Assembly (NCBI RefSeq): GCF_016097555.1
Contig: NC_054713.1
Span: forward strand, 43,187,071-43,251,070
Origin: Gigantopelta aegis
Lineage: Eukaryota; Mollusca; Gastropoda; Neomphalida; Peltospiridae
Reading direction: 5' to 3'
Length of the DNA stretch: 64,000 nt
Shown: positions 33,301-41,031 of the stretch, piece by piece
How positions within the stretch are numbered: position 1 is the stretch's first letter
How the letters are laid out: every line of letters begins with the position of its first letter
The notes under the pieces: generated by a model
Database searches by the model: none
The model's input: the letters and a program-made list of their open reading frames with translations, nothing else
What the model was told of the DNA's origin: nothing
Made by a program: the position numbers and the translations under genes

Positions 33301-35696
33301 ATCCACACTGTGTAATAACAGTTATACCAGTCTGTGAGTGTTTGATGTGATTCACACTGTGTATGAACAGTTTATATCCCACACCACCCCCTCAAAAATT
33401 CCTATACATGTACATACCAGTCTGAGAGCTTTGATGTGATCCAGACTGTGTAATAACAGTTATATCCCACCCCACCCCCTCAAACATTCCTATACATGTA
33501 CATGTACATACCAGTCTGTGAGTTTTGATGTGATCCACACTGTGTAATAACAGTTATATCCCACACCAGTCTGTGAGTTTTGATGTGATCCCCCTCAAAC
33601 ATTCCCATACATGTACATACTGGTCTGAGAGCTTTGATGTGATCCACACTGTGTAATAACAGTTATATCCCACACCACCCTCTCAAACATTCCCATACAT
33701 GTACATACTGGTCTGAGAGCTTTGATGTGATCCACACTGTATAATAACAGTTATATCCCACACCACCCCCTCAAACATTTCCATACATGTACATACCAGT
33801 CTGTGAGTGTTGGTGTGATCCACACTGTGTAATAACAGTTATATCCCACACCACCCCCTCAAACATTCCCATACATGTATATACCGGTCTGAGAGCTTTG
33901 ATGTGATCCGTGCTCTGTAATAACTTGCTGGCTTCTCCCAACAGAACAAAACAACACGGTCGACTCTGAAACACACAACAAAGTCAAAATGTGTACCGGT
34001 AAATTGATGGCAAATAAATGAGAAACAATAATACTAGTAATAATAGTATTTAGTAATAATCATTAAAAAAATAATTTCACATCTGGTAGTATGGAAGGTG
34101 AGAAATAATGCAATAAATATCCTGTGTTCCGTGGATCACAAATATACCACTACTGAATGTAGATTTCATATATTAGTTAAATTTACTCTGATGGATATAA
34201 ATGCACCACCCTAGCCCAAAGTAAACAATTACAGAGATTAGGAAAAACTGTTAACCTCTGTAACAAGCCTGTGATGAAAGTAAGGAATACTGTTCTTCCA
34301 CACTGTTCAGCACCATCTGAAAATTTTAATTAAAAAAATATATATATATAACAAGTACTATATATATAATTTATATAATATAAAAAAAGTTTGTTTTGTT
34401 TAACGATACCACTAGAGCACATTGATTTTTTATATATAATAAACATATATGTATATACACATTTATACATATAAGTATATAATAGCAGGAGTATCGGAAG
34501 CAATTAAAAGTTGGTATGGCCATGAAAGCAATATATATATGAATAGAGGATTTCTCATGATTGTTTTTTTAATATTGAAAATATAAGTAGATTAGGCTGA
34601 TGCATAGTAATAACGCAAGTAGTAATCCTACTTATGCTACATGTACAACACTTCCAAATTAACATTTTATTTTGATATTTAGTAAATCACAGTTCTAGAA
34701 TTGCCTCCATCGATAATATGAACATAAACGCTATGGTCAGACCATGAAAACAAAGAGTATGAAGCTGTGATAAATAAACTAATACTGAAGTGAATTAATT
34801 GGGATTGATCCTATGAAATGTTGCACCAAGGACTGCTCTACGTGCTAAATGCACCAGCTACCAGGGTTTCTGCACTACATTGTACAGTGTGAATTTTAAA
34901 ACAACTTGAAAATTTTCGGTTCATTTGGTGAAATAATTTCATACACTAATTAACAGTGAGCTCAACAAACATCTAAATAATGCATACAATATGATGTCAC
35001 AAATATGTCTGGTAAAATACTTTGTTTTGTTTTTTACTATGCAACTTGATTTTTGTGGTAACCAGAAGTTGGGGTCAAGGTTTTTTTTTAATGAATGCCA
35101 CTGAACACTAATTAATGGTGTCTGCAATTGGTTGCGCTTTAGTTTGAAAAGTAAACAATGTGAATCATCATTAGTCCAAAATGATCTGACATCACACCCA
35201 CCCACAATGTTTTATGTTTCGCTGACATCACTACATAGTATACAGAAAGGGGAGTTAACTACATATATAGACCTCAACTTGCACCTCCCTCCACCAGGGC
35301 TAACTCTGCCACTCGCCAATTGCAAATTCTAAGAACAATTGGCAACCACATACCACAGCCTTTGTCCATTTGTGGTGCACTGGCTGGAACAAGAAAAAAA
35401 AAATCTGCTGAATGGATCCACCAAGGTGGTTCGATCCTGCGACGCAAGCACCTCAAGCGAGCACTCAACCGACTGAGCTAAATACCGCCCCAAGGATATT
35501 TTAAATGCAGTATCCCATAAACAGGACAGTATATACCACAGCATCTGCGGAGCAATGACTGGAACGAGAAATAACCCATCGACAGGGATCGATCCTACAC
35601 CGACCGCGCATCAGGCGAGAGCTTTCCTCGTGGGAACATACCTTGTATTAAAACACATTTGGAGCTTTCAGTTCCGTTACACAGTTCTTTCAGCAT
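12278..35696 (-). CDS. ELP5: ELP5, Elongator complex subunit 5 (8 exons, 297 aa)
   Basis: Exons in transcript order are 35696-35642, 34316-34256, 33965-33885, 23672-23455, 20554-20373, 17458-17366, 16378-16278 and 12380-12278. They total 894 nt (297 residues plus stop), and every GT/AG junction keeps phase. ELP5 belongs to the ELP4/5/6 RecA-like subcomplex of Elongator, which acts in wobble-uridine tRNA modification. Recognition rests on remembered human ELP5: the start MLKELCNGTESSKCVLIQ matches human MLDSLLALGG..VLL, CVVAIDSLSFLLLH matches the human IALDSLSWLLL block, DPAANLTFNLTLSENEKEAR matches DPTTHLTFNLHLSKKEREAR, and the end IYYEPDKADDFDEEDP then DDDLDI matches the human acidic tail. 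Length is close to the roughly 300 residues of vertebrate ELP5. Introns 3 and 7 carry giant tandem arrays. Two out-of-frame ATGs lie just before the start codon. The protein looks intact. Confidence 0.94.
12437..12770 (-). mobile_element. SINE-A (tRNA-derived), parent of the 108-bp array
   Basis: Complete copy in minus orientation: tail AAATAAAATG-like/TTTAACGACGCACTC at 12455, central domain with AAGGGATATTTTATATGCAC, tRNA-related head ending CATCCCGCCCC at 12770. The head is the first unit of the following array. Confidence 0.88.
12689..15176 (-). repeat. 23 x 108-bp array of a tRNA-derived SINE head plus flank
   Basis: Each 108-bp unit consists of the 5' head of the SINE at 12437-12770 (minus strand GGGGCGGGATGTAGC.., A-box like, and GGATCGATTCC, B-box like) followed by about 33 bp of neighbouring sequence. 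Seven of the 23 units have TAGCTCAGTGG, matching the pol III A-box; the others have TAGCTAGGTGG or similar. Units differ by few substitutions. Because 108 is divisible by 3, a plus-strand frame of 842 codons runs through the whole array, with a 36-residue repeat starting GPPIGIDPRS; it is not considered a gene. Lies in ELP5 intron 7. Confidence 0.93.
15177..16130. other. ELP5 intron 7 without recognised features
   Basis: Contains a G run at 15276-15288. The 80-codon frame at 15803-16045 has no recognised family. Confidence 0.4.
16165..16276 (-). repeat. End of a dispersed element directly beside the ELP5 exon 7 donor
   Basis: Tandem GACAGA-rich part, then CCCCTTCGGTTGGATCAGTG and GGGGACTAATAAT, the same terminus as CTCCGGTTGGACTGGTAGGG plus GACTAATAA at 24301. 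The terminus ends about 2 nt from the splice donor. Confidence 0.7.
16278..16378 (-). CDS. ELP5: ELP5 exon 7
   Basis: 101 nt encoding IDPAANLTFNLTLSENEKEA then RRQLVLPYTKEQR, a clear match to the human LTFNLHLSKKEREARDSLILPF block. The acceptor is aaactttag and the donor AGAAG|GTATTATTAG. The bases just after the donor are the end of a dispersed repeat. Confidence 0.92.
16620..16832 (+). repeat. 71-bp tandem triplication
   Basis: CCTGTTGGACARACTAMGAC begins at 16621, 16692 and 16763. The copies differ at about three sites. In ELP5 intron 6. Confidence 0.92.
16851..17176 (+). mobile_element. SINE-A, full length
   Basis: GTAGCCCAGTGGTAAAGCAT head, GGGATCGATTCC B-box-like motif, AAATAAACCATTTCTTTCCT end. 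Short flanking duplication TATTACAA on both sides (16838 and 17179). Confidence 0.92.
17366..17458 (-). CDS. ELP5: ELP5 exon 6
   Basis: 93 nt, phase 0 on both sides, so skipping would keep the frame. Encodes TELVKLDGLNILSTQNWQHD up to SPEQAES, equivalent to the variable segment of human ELP5 after WFSILPDF. The acceptor is gatttctttttcag and the donor GAATCG|GTATTAG. Confidence 0.85.
17483..18300. other. ELP5 intron 5 start region, no gene; G/C-run repeat debris
   Basis: CCCGTAGCCAGGATTTTGAA followed by a G run at 17507. G-rich and C-rich stretches at 18072-18115 and 18190-18205 resemble ends of a dispersed element also hinted at 51240-51295 (CACTTTTTGGCA word). No exon supported. Confidence 0.4.
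18424..18665 (+). CDS. Unrecognised exon-like coding block inside ELP5 intron 5
   Basis: An open frame reads LPLDGDTVWWSKASLLTGAD, then LLAHDHIEFRREDGAQWIHG and onward to TYRNYTIVHDN. It ends at a strong donor, AACA|GTAAGTACC. A possible acceptor is gcgaccag at 18416-18423, but it lacks a good pyrimidine tract. The composition (aromatic, charged, few low-complexity stretches) looks like real protein, unlike the repeat-derived frames around it. It runs opposite to ELP5. It could be an exon of a nested gene, a captured exon in a mobile element or a gene fragment. I do not recognise the family. Confidence 0.45.
19583..20382 (-). repeat. ~205-bp tandem duplication at exon 5 donor, split by a SINE
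   Basis: GCTTAGTAAGGTGAGCTGGG occurs at 19588 and 20179. Each copy ends TTACAGTTTTGATG. In the downstream copy this is the exon 5 end and its donor (minus strand CATCAAAACT|GTAAG). Copy 1 therefore carries a degraded duplicate of the last exon bases and donor. Confidence 0.8.
19794..20168 (-). mobile_element. Chimeric SINE: B-like head, A-type body and tail
   Basis: In minus orientation the head is CCGGCCTCGGTGGCGTCGTG with GGGTTCGGATCCCAG (B-box). It is followed by the central domain AAAAGATCCCTTGCTGCTAA and the SINE-A tail GTGCGTCGTTAAATAAAACA. Flanked by an 11-bp duplication AGTTTTGATGG (19783-19793, 20169-20179). Confidence 0.92.
20373..20554 (-). CDS. ELP5: ELP5 exon 5
   Basis: 182 nt encoding GCVVEQVISLVHGNLHNDHD up to HRRISGKVIKT, aligning with human VGKVSVLGLLHEELHGPGPV. 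The acceptor region reads ttacagCAGGG, a tandem (NAGNAG) acceptor that could drop one codon. The donor is AAAACT|GTAAG, and an interspersed repeat starts about 6-7 nt downstream. Confidence 0.9.
20640..20900 (-). mobile_element. SINE-A fragment followed by SINE-B tail
   Basis: TTATATGGCGTCGGACATAC to GATGTACCAGTCC is a SINE-A 3' part. From 20835, CAACTTATTTCCGTGCTTAT and GGTCAAGCACGCTGTCCTGG is the 3' end of SINE-B. Confidence 0.85.
21548..21817 (-). mobile_element. SINE with CACTAGAGC tail
   Basis: TTGTTTTGTTTAATGACACC tail, AGATCTTTTATATGCACCAT centre, GGGGATCGATCCCAGACCGA head. Confidence 0.9.
22123..22350. repeat. Dispersed repeat, related copy at 34546
   Basis: TAGAGGATTCGTCATGAGTA and AGTAAATCACAGTACTAG recur at 34549-34700 as TAGAGGATTTCTCATGATTG and AGTAAATCACAGTTCTAG. 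Confidence 0.7.
22417..22458. repeat. GC-rich perfect hairpin
   Basis: CCCCGGGTCCGACC and its exact complement GGTCGGACCCGGGG, separated by about 13 nt, form a 14-bp stem in AT-rich surroundings. In ELP5 intron 4. Confidence 0.85.
23071..23180. repeat. Long inverted repeat (~44-bp arms)
   Basis: TTATGACATGGGATATCATG with GGTAAGTTATAGGATATATA pairs with CATCCTATAACTGACCCATG and ATATCAGTGTCATAA. The loop is TATATGTGTG. Probably a small foldback element. Confidence 0.8.
23455..23672 (-). CDS. ELP5: ELP5 exon 4 (core)
   Basis: 218 nt encoding VDLIDCTEDPVSWLDLDSPT up to QALHTLKSCKSA. It contains the conserved VVAIDSLSFLLLH strand, equivalent to the Walker-B-position strand of the RecA fold. The acceptor is tttttttag and the donor GCAA|GTACGTAA. 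Confidence 0.92.
23790..24336 (-). repeat. Dispersed element with ~150-bp internal repeats
   Basis: TTCAAGGGCCATAACTC occurs at about 23807, 23963 and 24107, each followed by CATGAAA-TCAACTTGATCT-like words. The end reads CTCCGGTTGGACTGGTAGGG plus GACTAATAA. Related sequences occur at 16165-16276 and 55205-55380. No coding capacity. Confidence 0.8.
27530..30262. repeat. Higher-order repeat block, copy 1
   Basis: This block of about 2.7 kb matches 30593-33325 at a constant offset of 3063 bp with very few substitutions (for example cacactgtg/cacattgtg at 27782/30845). Marker variants such as ACATGAGCATACCGG (27567/30630) and TTACCGGGTATATCCC (29278/32341) recur at the same spacing. It is a recent segmental duplication within the array. 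Confidence 0.85.
30593..33325. repeat. Higher-order repeat block, copy 2
   Basis: Second copy of the 2.7-kb block at 27530-30262. Homology stops abruptly at 33325, in a unit where irregular, broken repeats begin (33325-33600). That suggests the duplication breakpoint was repaired imprecisely. Confidence 0.85.
33885..33965 (-). CDS. ELP5: ELP5 exon 3; its end is the parent of the intron 3 minisatellite
   Basis: 81 nt encoding roughly RVDRVVLFCWEKPASYYRAR then ITSKLSDR, aligning with human VHILGCEVSEEEFREGFDSD. The acceptor is ttgtgtgtttcag and the donor GACCG|GTATATAC. About the last 40 nt of the exon and the start of the intron are the same sequence as the unit of the 9-kb array that follows. 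The reading frame was chosen by phase with exons 2 and 4; the other frames give no family match. Confidence 0.9.
34256..34316 (-). CDS. ELP5: ELP5 exon 2
   Basis: 61 nt encoding DGAEQCGRTVFLTFITGLLQ. The acceptor is aattaaaattttcag and the donor CAGAG|GTTAAC. Joining to exon 1 gives GAT (D) across the junction. The block aligns with human RDSVEWEGRSLLKALVKKS. Confidence 0.88.
34392..34432 (-). mobile_element. SINE tail fragment
   Basis: GTTTGTTTTGTTTAACGATA followed by CCACTAGAGCACATTG; the rest is missing. Confidence 0.75.
34432..35340. other. ELP5 intron 1, mostly without recognised features
   Basis: Holds the related copy of the 22123 repeat at about 34546-34730 and a diverged piece of the 11190/19583 family near 34860-34945. 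No exon. Confidence 0.4.
35341..35630 (-). mobile_element. Two adjoining SINE 5' parts in ELP5 intron 1
   Basis: 35341-35491 has the C-type head (GGTTCGATCCTGCGACGCAA). 35492-35630 has the A-type central part and head (GGGATCGATCCTACACCGAC). The second ends about 12 nt from the exon 1 donor. Confidence 0.85.
35642..35696 (-). CDS. ELP5: ELP5 exon 1 (start codon)
   Basis: Encodes residues 1-18 plus one base. ATG is at 35696-35694 with A at -3. The donor is CAAG|GTATGTTCC. A tRNA-derived SINE begins about 12 nt into the intron. Confidence 0.88.
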
Positions 35697-35849
35697 TTTT
35701 CATTCATGTAAGAAGACAAAGAGAAATATGAAACTAGTCAAACAAACTAAAATAAATAAATAAACAAAAATCGATGTCAACTTATGGGAGCAGCCATTAT
35801 GTCTCTTTCTATGTACATCCTACCTTTTCCAGAAATAAAAATAGAAAAA

Positions 35850-36137
35850 TAGAAATGTTTTATTTACCGACGCACTCATCACATTTTATTTACGGTTATA
35901 TGGCGTCGGACATACGGTTAAGGACCATACAGATATTGAGAGAGGAAACCCGCTTTCGATTAGCAGCAAGGGATGTTTTATATGCACCATCCTACAGACA
36001 GGATAACACGGCCTTTGATATACCAATCATGGTGCACTGGCTGGAGCGAGAAATAGCCCAATGGGCCCACTGACGGGGATCGATCCCAGACCGACCGCGC
36101 ATCAAGCGAACGCTTTACCAATGGGTTTCCTCCCCCC
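35850..36137 (-). mobile_element. SINE-A upstream of the ELP5 start
   Basis: TTTATTTACCGACGCACTCA tail to GGGGATCGATCCCAGACCGA head, then a C run. It lies about 155 nt upstream of the ELP5 ATG, within likely 5' UTR or promoter. Confidence 0.9.
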
Positions 36138-36139
36138 CC

Positions 36140-39100
36140 CCCCCCCCCCGCCCCGAAATAATATAGTATGGTGAAATATTTTGCATACGAGGTTAGACAT
36201 TATTTACTTCTGTATCGGTAACTCTTTGTCTGTTTGTTTTTGGGTGTGGGGGTTTTGTTGTTGTTGTTTTTTGTTTTTGTTTTTTTTTTTTTGTTTGTTG
36301 GTTTTTTGTTTTTGTTTTTTTGTTGGTTGGGTGGGGTTTTTTTGGGGGGGTGTTGTTGGGGGTTTTTGGGGGGGTAAACTAGTATTTAAGGTAGTAAGGC
36401 TGTGGCAGACCTATATTCTTGTAAACGGTTTTATTTTAAACATTTACTTGTGTAATTTAGAGATTATTTCCCAATGTGAAGCATCACTGTCTAAAATGAT
36501 GTATAATGCTACATACCATATTTTTGACAGTGTGCTGAATTTTTCATCTTCTTTGATAACAACTATTGACTACATGTGCTCATGACGGGTGCCACCAATG
36601 GGGTAGGATATGATTCACGAATGCAAAGGCGGGTCAAGGGAGCTGACCAGGGGGCATGTCGCCCCATTAAACAATTCAAGTAGCTATTTTAAAATATTTT
36701 TACAAATTTCATTTCACGAAAGGAATTTTTTTAATTATTATTATTGAAGTGCGCATTGAAGTTGGTCCAAGTGCTTTTTGGTTCTTGGTCCCCTCCCTCA
36801 AATATTTCTTGGACCCGATAATTGGAATGCATGTCATTAGAACAATTTAATTTGTGTAGGTTTATATTGGTCGATCCTATCTTGCAACTGGCAGACATCC
36901 TACAAGAAGGATGTATCGTCCTGGTGAGTGGTAGTCGTCCAATCTATAGGCGAAGCGTTTTGCAGTGGTTCATGAGATCAGCACATTGTCAAAACATCAT
37001 TTTGACTATGTCTTGCTGAGAGATACAATTTTGAAAGTGTTAAACGTTTTGACATTCAGATTGTGCTGTCTGCAAGCGGTCACATATACAATACAAACAA
37101 CTGAATAAGTATTTAAATTTACAAAAAGTCTGAACGATTCAATAATTATTTTTATCCATCTAGCCTACGATTTTGGCAATGACCAGTATTCTTTTTCAAT
37201 TGTTTCAATGTATTCATTGTTCAGGGCCTGGTGGTATTGTTTGACATAATAAATAGAGCTATGCTAAATCTGTCACCGCCATTTAATGGGTTTTCTTATT
37301 TTTATCATCATCAACATCACCATAATCACCATCATCATCGTTGTCGTCTTCGTCATCATCATCATCATCATCATCATTATCTTCATCGTCGTCGTCGTCG
37401 TTGTTGTCACAAATACTAGTTAGCGTTGGAAAGTAACGAATTGTGCGGTGCTCTAATAAGAGAGCCTAGAGGGATGTACCAACATACACCAAATTATGGC
37501 GAAGGTCTCACTACACAGATCACTTCCGTGTGAGAGTTGATTGATGTTATGGTTCACATAGCCTATTCACTTCTAGGAAATGGTGAAGAATTAAAACAAT
37601 ATGTATATTTAATGGTAAGCCTCCTGGCTGTATTTTGCCCATGTTATTTTGTAATATTGTGCATCGACCTTTATGGGCATGGGTATATAGCGCAAGTGAC
37701 AGCCGGAGCGAATCGGTTAATGAACCACCTGTTCGGACCGGTACTACAGCCAGATGCGGTCATATAGCAAAAAACTGAGATGGAAATGTTCTAAATTTTG
37801 GAGTGAAAATAAATGCTTATATAATGTATGTTTGCAATGGTGTATGTTGTTAGTGCCAACGAGAACCCGTTCTATGGGCAATCTTCGCTTGAAGTTGGGC
37901 AGTTTAACATGGGTTTGAATGGCAGATGACATCTGTGTAGTGAGACCGAAGACATTTTGTCGCCATGGAAGATATGATGCGTGATAGGAATTTTACACAT
38001 CAAAACAATTTTGATTTGTGACTGTTTTTTAATTAGTCAAATCATAATGTAGAACGTGTTGTTTCGCAGTCATAGTTTATATCTACACGTCTAATGACTT
38101 CCACGCACGGTTAGTTTGGACTAAAAATGCAATAACAAATAGCAGTGTTGACAATGTGATCTGTTTTTGTGTAGACTCGGAGCCATTTCCTGTTAATTGT
38201 TAGTAAAGGGGTTCTGTCGTAGTTGTTTAATGATGGCTTCTCGTACAAAGTATTTATTATTTTTTGTGTTGAGATGTAAGGATTATATGTTAACTAAATT
38301 GCCATAACAGTATTAACACATTTAATATTATTTACTAAAAGACATTTTATTTGGCTACTTTTTTTTTTAACTTTTTTTTGGCAAGTCTTCTTTCCTTTGC
38401 CCCCATATCAAAGGTTTATTAAAAAAACATTTTATTTAAATTTTTATGTTAAGAATTTTAGGGTTTCATTGGGGTTAAGGTACGGTTTCATTCAATAATA
38501 CCAACATACTGTTCATAATTCATAATCTAATATCATGTAAATTCAGTACACCAAAGGAGGGAATTGGGGTGACACTTTACAATGCAAATTACTTTTAATG
38601 CCAGAATATTTTATGACCGGAACATATTACTTCTTACAGCATTGAATCATACATTAGCATATGCAACAAACGTTTTAATGGGCTATCAAACTCTGCAATT
38701 AAGAAGATGTCTATAGCAAGTAATTTGCCATGAAAAAATGGTGTCCACAACATTTTCCATTGCAATTTTGTTTGAAACTCAGGATTGTAAGTAAATTTGA
38801 ATGATTAATTTGTTATTTGTGTTGTTTGCCAATATGCTGTAAGATTTATTCATACCAGGTGGCAGTATTCGTTGATTAAAAGTGACATAACAGTTAACAT
38901 GACGTGCACGTTAAAAAACAATGGGGTTGCAAGGGGATGACAATTTATCATATACAGCGTAGTCAGTCCGTAGTGACATGCCTGTTCAATCTTTATATTT
39001 TAACTAATATTTTATCAGTGACAGAATATATTTAATGCGATGTAGAATTTTACTAATTTTCTTTAATAACGGCATAGCTAGTTTCTCTTAGGAAATCTGT
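36140..39100. other. ELP5-UBXN10 intergenic region, no gene recognised
   Basis: G/T-rich low complexity at 36225-36380 and (CAT/ATC)n triplets at 37305-37400. An imperfect inverted pair (GAAGGTCTCACTACACAGAT at 37502, ATCTGTGTAGTGAGACCGAAG at 37932) may bound a ~450-bp element. A 5' UTR exon of UBXN10 may be here but is not identifiable. Confidence 0.4.
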
Positions 39101-39105
39101 CACGA

Positions 39106-39434
39106 AAGAAAGAAAGAAATGTCTTATTTAATGATGCACTCAACACATTTTATTTACGGTTATATGGCGTTAGCCATATGGTTAAGGACCACACAGATAT
39201 TGAGAGAGGAAACCTGTCACCACTTCATGGGCTACTCTTTTCAATTAGCAGCAAGGGATCTTTTATATATGCATCATCCCACAGACAGGGTAGTACATAC
39301 TACAGCCTTTGATATACCAGTCATGGTGCACTGGCTGGAACAAGAAATAGCCCAATGGGCCCACCGACAGGGATCAATACCAGACCGACCACGCATCGAG
39401 CAAGCGCTTTACCACTGGGCTGCATCTCGCTCCA
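39106..39434 (-). mobile_element. SINE-A, full length
   Basis: AAAGAAAGAAATGTCTTATT tail to TACCACTGGGCTGCATCTCG head. Confidence 0.92.
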
Positions 39435-39650
39435 TCTGTCACGAAGACCAAATACCCCTCTTTCAAGCCCAAGTAAATCAGTAAAGTTTGTTGTTGTTTT
39501 GTCGGATTAGGCCACTCGGCACCAGAAAAGGGAAGCATATTTTGCTAATATAAATGACTGAGAAATTTTTATTAAACTATCGGAACGATCTCTATATATA
39601 TATGTGTCGTCGTTAAATAAAACAAACTTTACTTTTTCACTCTCTATATA

Positions 39651-39869
39651 TGAAGAGTTCAGGCGCAAAACGTGATATAAACTATTTTCTTCAGTAAGTG
39701 CTAATCGTAGGCCCACTGATTTGCTGCAAAACGTGATTGATCCTTATGAAATTGTGTTGGGTAAATCCCGGGGTTTTTTCCCATCAAAACGCGATACACG
39801 CCAATTAAAAAACATGTTTTTATTGAAAATGAAAAATGGATATATCGTGTTTTGCGCCTGAACTCTTCA
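39651..39869. mobile_element. 219-bp MITE with 29-bp TIRs and TA target
   Basis: TGAAGAGTTCAGGCGCAAAA at 39651 mirrors TTTTGCGCCTGAACTCTTCA at 39850-39869. Arms extend to 29 bp with two mismatches. TA flanks both ends, suggesting a mariner-type mover. Confidence 0.92.
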
Positions 39870-40101
39870 TATGTAATTCTACAAATATCATCATCAGGCT
39901 GACCATAACACTTCAAGTGACTTGTATGCTTTTATGTTAAACATTTTACTGAAAATAAAACACCCGTAATTAATGCAACAATGTATAAGCTGTCACACCC
40001 CTGCAGTTCAGTGGTCCCTGCAATGCATGTGCTATGAACAGTCAACAGAGTTCAATGACCTAGTTGATACTCGCTTAATGCGGGTAATTTACATGTATTT
40101 A

Positions 40102-40362
40102 CGGCCTCAGTGGCGGAGTGGTTAAGTCATCGGACTACAGGCTGGAAGGTACAGGGTTCGCAGCCAAGTACTGGCTCCAACCCAGAGTGAGTTCTTAAGG
40201 TCTCAATGGGTAGGTGTAAGGCCACTACGCCCTCTTCTCTCTCACTAAACAACTAACCCACAGTCCTGGACAGACAGCCCAGATAGCTGAGGTGTGTGCC
40301 CAGGACAGTGTGCTTGAACCTTAATTGGATATCAGCACGAAAATAAGTTGAAATGAAAATGT
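40102..40362 (+). mobile_element. SINE-B, full length
   Basis: ACGGCCTCAGTGGCGGAGTG head, GGGTTCGCAGCC, CTCTTCTCTCTCACTAAAC, ACAGTGTGCTTGAACCTTAA and AAATGAAAATG end. This copy keeps the short CT stretch that is hugely expanded in other copies. Confidence 0.93.
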
Positions 40363-40691
40363 ATTTACGATCATGTCAATGACGCTGATATTCAGACACA
40401 TAGTAATAATGGTGCAGTTACTGTTTTAATATTTACTTTTAATCTGTTTTCAGTTCACAAAGTATATTTTATTTTTAACAATAAGGAAAAAATACATCTT
40501 GAAAACAAAAGTCCAATATACTAGTAGTCCATGGCAAAAGAAATGCTGCAGAGAACGAAAAACTCCACAGTATTGCTGATGGTCGCTGACAATTGCAGAG
40601 GTTGACCATGGATGTTATTCATGATTAGAAACAGTTATCAAATGCCTTCGGGACTAACATGACTTGAACGTGTGGTGTTCTTGTTTTTTAG

Positions 40692-41031
40692 AAGTGAAAT
40701 ATGACATAAAATCGTACACGATGTTCGAACGACCGAAAACCAGCCACGGGAGACGGGCAAGTACCGGGAATTCCATGTATCACGAGGCGAAACCCGTCCG
40801 ACGAGAGTACCAGTATCCAGACAGAATAGAGCATGTCCCGTGGGAAGGTACCGGAGGGGAGCAGGATGGCGAGGGGCGGTTCCACGACACTGATCCAGGG
40901 GGCAGTGATCAGGGGATGGAATTTCACCAGCATTCTAGGAACCACAGGAGAGAGTCTGGAGGGCAGCAAGTAGAGGGGTTTGACAGGCCCGACTCTCGGA
41001 GGGGGTATCCCCGTCCTGGCAGACCATTTGT
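40692..41031 (+). CDS. UBXN10: UBXN10 first visible exon
   Basis: The acceptor is ttgttttttag and the donor CCATTTGT|GTAGGT. Contains MFERPKTSHGRRASTGNSMY from 40721, then a charged region rich in R, G, E and D. The reading frame runs into the upstream intron, so translation may begin here at 40721 or in an unseen exon. Confidence 0.82.

Larger units (their letters stand above)
24700..33925 (-). repeat. 9.2-kb minisatellite in ELP5 intron 3, unit derived from exon 3 end plus donor
   Basis: About 105-110 head-to-tail units of roughly 75-90 bp. In ELP5 sense each unit reads TTATTACACAG, TGTGGATCACATCAAAACTC, ACAGACCGGTATGTACATG, then a G-rich stretch. This matches the last ~40 nt of exon 3 (TTATTACAGAG, CACGGATCACATCAAAGCTC, TCAGACCG) and the first ~25 nt of intron 3. 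The exon itself is the transcript-proximal unit of the array. Units at the far end (24700-24800) are the most degenerate. Short peptides such as MDHIKTHRPVCTCMGMF seen in the units are by-products. Confidence 0.95.

Noticed and set aside
24700-33925. CRISPR array
   Set aside because: Units are contiguous head-to-tail repeats without unique spacers, and the context is an animal intron.
33771-33974. Alternative frame of ELP5 exon 3 (MFQSRPCCFVLLGEASKLLQ)
   Set aside because: It does not keep phase with exons 2 and 4; the frame RVVLFCWEKPASYYRAR does and matches the family.
36181-36585. 134-codon frame rich in F, G and V
   Set aside because: Arises from a G/T-rich low-complexity tract at 36225-36380.
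37537-37767. Small membrane protein (76 codons, hydrophobic)
   Set aside because: No splice context, no recognised family, and it overlaps a possible inverted-repeat element.
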